In this document: positions 1-6,700 of the stretch, piece by piece
Layout: each line of letters starts with the position of its first letter
Position numbering within the stretch: the stretch's first letter is position 1
DNA from: JAGOBX01 sp017999075 [NCBI: Candidatus Babelota bacterium]
GTDB lineage: Bacteria > JAGOBX01
DNA length: 11,704 nt
Direction: 5' to 3'
NCBI GenBank assembly: GCA_017999075.1
Contig: JAGOBX010000063.1
Coordinates: 1 to 11,704, forward strand
Position numbers and translations under genes: made by a program
The notes under the pieces: generated by a model
The model's database searches: none
What the model was told of the DNA's origin: nothing
The model's input: only the letters and a program-made list of their open reading frames with translations

Positions 1-110
1 ATATTAATATCATACCCTCCATGAAATTTTAATAACAATCCAATTGATGACGCTGTTATCCCTTTCCCTATACCTGATATAATCCCTCCAGTAATGATAA
101 TATATTTCAT
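1..110 (-). CDS. pyrG: CTP synthase, N-terminal fragment (runs off left edge)
   Basis: CTP synthase makes CTP from UTP, ATP and glutamine in the cytoplasm, the last step of pyrimidine nucleotide synthesis. Only the first 36 codons lie in the window. They begin MKYIIITGGIISGIGKG, which is the start of the amidoligase (synthetase) domain with its P-loop (residues 8-17, GGIISGIGKG) followed by ITASSIGLLLK. This wording resembles the eukaryotic type (VISGIGKG) more than the common bacterial VVSSLGKG; that comparison is from memory. The ATG at 110-108 was chosen because family members start exactly there, but no Shine-Dalgarno precedes it, and the upstream glycosyltransferase is in the same frame with no stop between them. 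The protein may therefore be the C-terminal half of a fusion. The glutaminase domain would lie outside the window. The identity is fairly secure from the P-loop context; the start is uncertain. Confidence 0.85.
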   Translation of the reverse strand, partial: MKYIIITGGIISGIGKGITASSIGLLLKFHGGYDIN

Positions 111-1727
111 TTTTAATATATATATTTTATTTTCAGGAGAATAATTTTTTACAGGATAAAAACTATGCCAAATAATTTCCGGTCTGGTCATATCAACGCA
201 AAATTGTTCTATAGAAAACAAAGAATAATTTATTTTATTATTTTTTATAAAATCCAGGTATTTTTTATATTCCGGAGGATACGGAAATAATCCAAAAGAA
301 ATAATCCAGTCAGGGGCAATTTTTCTGGAATAAATATATTCCGGAATTTTATTTTTTTGAGAAATCAATATATGTTGATTATCTTCGGATAAAGAACCGC
401 AAAACAACAGATTTTCATCAAAATAAAAAAATATTGGTGCTACGCAATATTCAGGTCTAATAAGTATTGTTTCAGATTTTTTTATATTTTTTTCAATAAA
501 ATCTATTACTGACTCAGTGGGGGTTATATATTTATGCGTAATTTCATATATGTAATCAAATAAGAAAAAACGTACATTTTCTGATCTGTATGAAGGAATT
601 AGAGTGAAGTAATTTGTAGATATGGAAATTATTAATATTATTATAGCAAATATGCGGTTTATTTCAAATATCCTTGAAGTAATATATCCTATTAAAAAAC
701 AAAAAAAAGGAAATAGCCCGACAGCATATCTTATGTCAGCAAATAATGTTTCCTTATAAGGCTGAGGAGAAAGCCATGATAAAAATACAGTAGAGAACAA
801 AATAAATATGATTATTAGTAAAATTTTTTTATTTAATATGAATTTCAACAAATTTTTTTCAGTTTTTTCAATAAAAACAAAAGGAAGTAATATAATGAAT
901 ATCGCTTGAAAAAAAGAAAAGGTATTATAATCACGTAAATACCATACAAAAAGATAAAATGCATTTTCAAGGCGTTCCATAGAAAAAAACGGAATTGATA
1001 CTGAATTCCATGGTTTCCCGTACAACAAATAAGGCAGCCCTGAAATTATCGACACAATCCCTCCGAAAATTATTCCTTTAAACTTTTCCTTTTCAAACTC
1101 TAAAATAATATGACTGAAAAACAAACCGGTAAAAAAAGCAAAAAATATAAAATAATTACTGTAAAAAAATAAAATGCAGGAGAGAGTGAACAACAGCAAT
1201 GATTTTTTATTTTTTATTGAAATAAAGGTATACGAATAAAACATAAGAATACAAGATATTATAACTAATGAATAATATCTGCATTGTCTCGTAAATAACA
1301 AAAAAGAAGGTGAAAAAATTAAATACAAGGAAGAAATTACTGCAACCAATTTTTTATCTGAATAGCTCAGTATGAATTTATAAAAAAAATAAATTGAAAC
1401 TATTCCTGTTAAAACAAATAAAAATCTTCCTGCAAATACTGTTTTGCCAAAAATTTTAAAAGCTAATGCAGTAACATAAAATTGGAGCCATGGAGATGAT
1501 TTATTCACCATTTCTGAATTTAAATGAAGCCCATCTCTATATGCGTAAAGATTTTTTCCGTTCCAGCCTGAAGGTAATCCTGATTTTAAAATATTTTTAG
1601 CATATATTGCAGTATCAGCCTCATCTTCCCAAAAATAATTGTTATCCAATCCCCATAACAGCAATACGCTTGATATTAGACAAAAAAATAAGGGAACAAT
1701 ATTATTTTTAATCACATTTATCAACAT
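111..1727 (-). CDS. GT-C membrane glycosyltransferase (PMT/ArnT-like), in frame with pyrG
   Basis: Translation from the ATG at 1727 gives 539 residues up to the pyrG Met with no stop, so the open frame runs from 1745 to the window edge. The protein looks like a polyprenyl-phosphate-sugar-dependent GT-C transferase (PMT_2/ArnT-like), which moves sugars onto lipid or protein on the outer face of the membrane. Visible signs are an N-terminal membrane helix (about 8-27), then the acidic first-loop motif YFWEDEAD (31-38; D35 E36 are the likely catalytic pair) in the typical setting DEAxTAxxAKNIL...G.P, then about ten more hydrophobic helices to about residue 372, and a soluble C-terminal part (380-539). 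The C-terminus (WHSFYPVK...IYILK) reads like a natural family end. It starts 54 bp after the lipoprotein gene on the same strand, so it is likely co-transcribed. No Shine-Dalgarno is visible. The sugar and acceptor cannot be told. Confidence 0.8.
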
Positions 1728-1781
1728 ATTGACATATTTGTATATTTAAATTTGAAACATGCAATAAAGTAATATTTTTGA

Positions 1782-2804
1782 TCAATAAAACTCGGTGAAG
1801 ATTTTTGTGTTTTCCGGAGAAAGTTTTATATTATAATAATCAGCTAAGATTTTATTTAATACCATTTTTGTTTTTTGAGCTTTTGTAACAGGAATTTTTT
1901 CCGGTTTTTCACCTGCTAATATTCTGACAGCTTTGTTAACTGCTTCTTTAGCGCAATCATAATAATCTCTTGAAGCTGCGGCAACTGCAAATCCTTTTTT
2001 AACATTCTGAGATCCGAAACAGAAAAGAGGAATTTTAGTTTTTTGGGAAGCATGGGAAATTGAAACAAATGCCGAACCTGTTAAATTGTCAATTATCTGG
2101 CATAAAACATCAATATCTTTTTCACAAAGTGCTGATGCAGCTTCAGGAATATCTGAAGGAGAATTTATAGGAACACCTATAAGCTCAATGGAATGTGAAG
2201 CAAGTATTTCTGAAAATTTTTTATAATACAGAGTAGAATCTGTTTCCGAAGGAGTAAACAAAGTTCCAATTTTTTTTACGTTCGGATAAAAATTTTTTAT
2301 TATTTTTATTGCAGCCTCAAAATCAGTAATTGTACATATTCCTGTTACATTAGGTAAATGTTCTTCAAATGATTTTCCTATTCCTGCTTCAATTGGATTT
2401 CCTGCATTTGTAAATATTATTGGCTTATTCTTAATTTTTTTTATAGCAATTTGAAGCGACGGTGGGGTTATTGCAAATATCAGATCATAATCGCTTTGAG
2501 CAAATAAATCAGCAGCGCTATTTAATACAGACATATCTCCCTGTGCATTTTTAATATCAATAAAGCAATCTGCTGTAAGACTATTTTCTTTTAATCCATC
2601 AAGTATTCCCCGCTCAGCTTCTTCTGTATATAATGAATTTACATAATCTAAAACTCCTATTTTTATTTTTTTATTATTTGATTCATTCCCGCTGCAGGAA
2701 AACAATAAAAAAACAATAGAAAAATTAATTATTAAAAAAAATTTTTTTGTTTTTATTGAGGCAAGTCTTGTCGATAAATTCAAATTTAAAATTATATTTT
2801 TCAT
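1782..2804 (-). CDS. ABC transporter substrate-binding lipoprotein, TrpX-like
   Basis: This is a 340-residue periplasmic-binding-fold protein of the ABC_sub_bind (TrpX-like) family, which captures small ligands such as aromatic amino acids for an ABC importer. A hydrophobic stretch FFLIINFSIVFLLFSC ends in a lipobox cysteine (C37), so it should be a lipid-anchored exported protein. The mature part opens with KIKIGVLDYV and has family landmarks: ERGILDGLKE, KPIIFTNAGNPIEAGIG, NVTGI, a hinge-region PNVKKIGTLFTPSE, and a C-terminal AVRILAGEKPEKIPV. I chose the ATG at 2804; an in-frame TTG lies 9 bp upstream but adds nothing. The n-region before the hydrophobic core is long (about 20 residues), and no Shine-Dalgarno is seen. 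No permease or ATPase gene is adjacent, so it is an orphan here. It leads the minus-strand series into the glycosyltransferase. Family assignment is good; the ligand is unknown. Confidence 0.85.
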   Translation of the reverse strand: MKNIILNLNLSTRLASIKTKKFFLIINFSIVFLLFSCSGNESNNKKIKIGVLDYVNSLYTEEAERGILDGLKENSLTADCFIDIKNAQGDMSVLNSAADLFAQSDYDLIFAITPPSLQIAIKKIKNKPIIFTNAGNPIEAGIGKSFEEHLPNVTGICTITDFEAAIKIIKNFYPNVKKIGTLFTPSETDSTLYYKKFSEILASHSIELIGVPINSPSDIPEAASALCEKDIDVLCQIIDNLTGSAFVSISHASQKTKIPLFCFGSQNVKKGFAVAAASRDYYDCAKEAVNKAVRILAGEKPEKIPVTKAQKTKMVLNKILADYYNIKLSPENTKIFTEFY

Positions 2805-3008
2805 ATTGAGCAAAATATAATATTATTTATATTTAGTCAAACTAATTTTTTTAAATAATAAATAAAAAAATACTGGTATCTGAAGACTTCTTAAAATATG
2901 AATTAGTATTTTATTGTTTTATTTTTTTATTGCATTTTATATATATTCAAGCAAAATACATAAAATATAAAAATTAAATAAATACTAATTCTAAAATACA
3001 ATACAACT
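2805..3008. promoter_or_regulatory. Divergent intergenic region between the lipoprotein gene and ruvA
   Basis: This 204-bp, very AT-rich spacer separates two divergent genes, so it must hold promoters for both. I see no convincing -35/-10 pair: AT-rich hexamers are abundant and give no discrimination. No open frame of useful length and no RNA gene is present. The only distinct structures are a 12-bp inverted repeat (listed separately) and a small GAAGACTTC dyad at 2882-2890. Confidence 0.5.
2900..2991. repeat. 12-bp inverted repeat upstream of ruvA
   Basis: GAATTAGTATTT at 2900-2911 is matched exactly by its reverse complement AAATACTAATTC at 2980-2991, with 68 bp between. The right arm ends 17 bp before the ruvA ATG. 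It could be a pair of binding sites for a regulator or a long-range stem in the ruvA leader. In such AT-rich DNA chance matches are more likely than usual, though each arm contains two G/C pairs. Confidence 0.5.
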
Positions 3009-3686
3009 ATGATCAATAAAATTTCAGGAATACTTGAAGAAACAGGCGAAACTCATATTTCTATTAACTGTTCAGGGATATCTTATTCAATTTCAGTACC
3101 CGGCGGATTTTTAGAACACATAAAAACAAAAAAAAAATCAGGAGACGAATTATCCTTATTCACAATTTATTACATTGAAAACGGTATAGGGGGTTCAGCT
3201 CTTCATCCAAAGCTTATAGGTTTCAGTTCTCCTATAGAGCGTGAATTTTTTGAAAAATATACAACCGTAAAAGGGCTAGGAATAAAAAGCGCATTAAAAT
3301 CTTTAGTAATATCAGTAAAGAATTTGGCTAAAGCAATTGAAAATGGAGATATCGGCATAATAAAAAAACTTCCCGGAATCGGCGCAAGAACAGCAGAAAA
3401 AATTATTGCTGAATTAAAAGGAAGAGTTGCTAAATACGCATTGTTAAAAGAAGAGGAAAAACCTTATTCAGAAAAAATATCAACATCTTTAAATTCAACT
3501 GATGAAGAATATTTAGCTAAAAATCAAATTGAAGAAGAAATAAACCAAGTTTTATCTGAACTGGGTTATTCAAAATCTGAAATTTCCGAATTAATAAAAA
3601 AAGTTTATATGAAAAATATTCGGATCGAAAATACAGAACAGGCAATACAGGAAATTTTCAAACAGACAAAAGAAAATAAAAAATAA
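3009..3686 (+). CDS. ruvA: Holliday junction branch migration subunit RuvA
   Basis: RuvA binds four-way DNA junctions as a tetramer and loads the RuvB motor for branch migration in recombinational repair. The 225-residue protein has the family layout: an N-terminal OB fold (1-72, starting MINKISGIL), a helix-hairpin-helix motif VKGLGIKSAL (87-96), a second, classic one LPGIGARTAEKIIAELKGR (121-139), an acidic linker, and the C-terminal RuvB-contacting domain III (about 173-219, EINQVLSELGYSKSEISELIKK). It is slightly longer than the usual ~200 residues, partly because the loop that holds the acidic pin in E. coli RuvA is extended (IENGIGGSALHPKLIGF, 56-72). The ATG start gives the family N-terminus; no Shine-Dalgarno precedes it. 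ruvB and ruvC are not adjacent. It is the only plus-strand gene and converges on the large exoprotein gene. Confidence 0.9.
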   Translation: MINKISGILEETGETHISINCSGISYSISVPGGFLEHIKTKKKSGDELSLFTIYYIENGIGGSALHPKLIGFSSPIEREFFEKYTTVKGLGIKSALKSLVISVKNLAKAIENGDIGIIKKLPGIGARTAEKIIAELKGRVAKYALLKEEEKPYSEKISTSLNSTDEEYLAKNQIEEEINQVLSELGYSKSEISELIKKVYMKNIRIENTEQAIQEIFKQTKENKK

Positions 3687-3690
3687 TATT

Positions 3691-3719
3691 AAAAAAATTA
3701 TTTTAAAATATTTTTTTTT
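3691..3719. terminator. AT-only palindrome between convergent genes, possible bidirectional terminator
   Basis: A perfect 12-bp palindrome TATTTTAAAATA (3699-3710) is flanked by seven A (3691-3697) on the left and nine T (3711-3719) on the right. Transcripts from either side would therefore make a hairpin followed by a U-run. It lies just past the ruvA stop and overlaps the stop codon of the convergent gene. The stem contains no G/C, so it would be weak; position is the main support. Confidence 0.4.
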
Positions 3720-6700
3720 AACAATTCTTTTTCTGCAGCGCCTATTATTCCATCTCCGTTTATATCCAATTCCATTTTTACCTGTCCAAAAAATTTTTTT
3801 ATTAGCGCGGCATCAAGAATATTCAATTGCCCGTCACGAAAAAAATCTCCTGCTGAAAGATATAATGAATCGCTTATTGAGACAGAACTGTCGATCCTAA
3901 TTTGAAATTCATAAGGCAAATAAAGAGATTTTGTTATTACTATATTAAAAGTATCGGGATATAAAATTCTAATATAAAAACGTCCGTCAGTATCAGTAAA
4001 CGAAGAATAAAATTCCGTGTCATTAAGTATATTGACTGCCGCTTCCGAAAAATTAATTTTACCTTCAAGTTCAACAATTCCTGATACAATTATTCCCGGC
4101 GTCAAAAAAATCGTATCATAATCAATTCTGTCAAAAACATCTTTAATCTTAATTGTTATAGTCTCATTTTCAATATTCAGCGGAACAGTGCAGTTCCAAG
4201 CATTATTCGTTAGAGCAATGCTATCAAACAAAACATCATTTATATAAATATTTATCGAATCACTGGTTTTCATATTTGAAACTGTCCCTGATATTTCAAC
4301 AATTTTAGACGTAGTATCATAAAATTGATTGCTTAATGCCGGATATAAAATAAAAATATCCGGATAACCATAATATCCTGCAATAATATAATCACTGCAC
4401 GTCAACCCGGACTTCAAATACAATACAGCACTAACAGTATCGCATATCCCGGTCAAACACGCAGTCCCCTGCCAGTTCCCGCTATTTTGATATATGGTTA
4501 TTGAATCCTGAAATGCACCATTAACATATATCCACAATGTATCATTTTCCGTCATTCCCAATGTAGTACCTTTTATTATTATGGTTCTATTAAAAGTATC
4601 GTAATGATTTTCAGGATAAGTAATCGAAACAGAAATATCCGGTAAATACCGGACTGTAATTACATCAGTGTCCATTCTGCCGAATTTGTCAGTTAAAACA
4701 GCATATAAACTGTCAGCTTGATTCACCAAAAAAACCGTTCCGCTAAAGTTCCCGTTACGAACAGTTAAAACAATTTCAGTATTAGCTACATTATTAACAT
4801 ACAACGTTACAGTATCATAAATTCCGCTTCCTGAAGTTGTTCCTCTTATTTCTATAATTTGAATTAAAGTATCAATAAAATCGTCAGCAGGGTAAGTTAT
4901 TTGTATATCAGGTAAAGAAAAATAATTAATCACAACAGTATCATACAATTCATCTCCGAATTTGTTTGTAAGTTTTGATATTATATAATTCACATTTTCA
5001 GAAACATTTATCGTATCATTCCATAAAAAATTATTTGACTGTACAATAATATTTTTTTGATATGTATTGTTAATAAACAATTCTATTGTATCTCCTGAAA
5101 AAGTATTAACTGTTGTTCCTGAAATATTTATTGATGGAGAAATTGTATCGATATTATTATTGGGTTCCAAAATCACTATATCTGATACTCCGTAAAAATT
5201 AACTGTAATACTATCCCATTTTATTCTATCAAACTGATCTGTTAATTTCACCGCAAAACTTTCGCCTGTATTATTAACATTAGCATTTAACACCCATGTT
5301 TCATTTTTTTCCCATATATAATAAACATCCTGCCGGGCCGTATAATCTCCGTTTATAAAAAGCTCCACTTTATCGGGCCCATTGACTCCAAATGTAGTTC
5401 CAGTCAACACAAAATTATTAATATTAGTATCAAAATTATTAACAGGATAAGTTATGGAAAAAAATATGTCCGAAAAATAATTCACAATAATAGTATCCGA
5501 ATTTAATCCGCTCCACTTAGACGTTATTTCTGCAGTCATAGAGTCATTTATTCCTGTAATCATTGAAGTTCCTATCCAATCACCATTCAAAGAAACGATA
5601 TTATAATTTGATTGAAAAATTCCGTTAATAAAAATATTAACCGTATCGCCGGGTCTGGCATTATAGGTGGTTCCTGCAACATTAACAAACCTGGCAATAG
5701 AATCATATTCCATCCATGGTTCGGTTATTCCTATAGACACATTTCCATAATAATTTAATATAATAGTATCGTAAACATTTCTGCCGAATCTGTCCGTCAA
5801 CCTGGCAATTATGCTGTCTCCCTGATTATTCAGCGAAACAGTTCCGCTCCATTGAGAATCCGATTCTGTAATAAAAATAGTATTTTGAAGTAATTCGTTT
5901 ACAAAAAGTAAAATAGTATCTCCCTGAAATGAAAATATCGATGTTCCTGAAATTATAATTGATTGTACATTGGTTTCAAAATTATCCGAAGGAGATGTTA
6001 TATTTAATAATTGCTGCGGGAAATAATTTATATAAACAGTATCATATCCAAATCTCCCGAACCTGTCTTCAAGTCGGACTGTTATAGTATCTTTAAATGA
6101 ACCGCTAAGAGAAACAGTGCCTGAAAAGTTTCCGTCTAATGCCTGAATAATATAAACTGATTGTTCAATCGAATTCATAAAAATTGTTACAGTTCCACCG
6201 CGGTCAGTGCCAAGCGTAGTACCTGAAACTGTAATATTCGTAATATATGTATCAGCATCATTTTCAGGCATCAAAATTTTAACAAGAGGCACAGGATAAT
6301 AATGCACAGTAATAAAATCCGAATCCATTCTGCTGAATTTATCATAAACAAATACCCTGACAGTATCTCCGTAATCAGATAAAACTATCGTATCATAATA
6401 TTGTTCATTTAAGGAAGAAAGAATAATGGTATCACAAGAAACAGTTTCTCCATTATCATTTAAAATAATTAATGTATCCCCTTCTTCTGTTCCAAAGGTG
6501 CGTATATCAAAGTATAGCGGATAAATTACGGAATCATATTGAGTGAATATCATATCAAGCGAAATATTCAACGGTTCAAAATAATTCACATATATTGTTT
6601 CAGAAGAAATTCTTGACTGGGAACCTATTATTGCAGGATGTTCAAACAAATAAACTGAAACAGCGCTCGAAATTCCAGAAACATTTACTGATAAATTAAA

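Noticed and set aside
111-1727. Possible frameshift in the glycosyltransferase gene
   Set aside because: Codon-by-codon reading from 1727 to 111 gives exactly 539 sense codons with membrane-protein character throughout, so no frameshift is needed.
2833-2852. Small hairpin TTAGT-CAA-ACTAA followed by seven T
   Set aside because: It looks like a weak terminator on the plus strand, but no plus-strand gene ends before it and the stem is only 5 bp.
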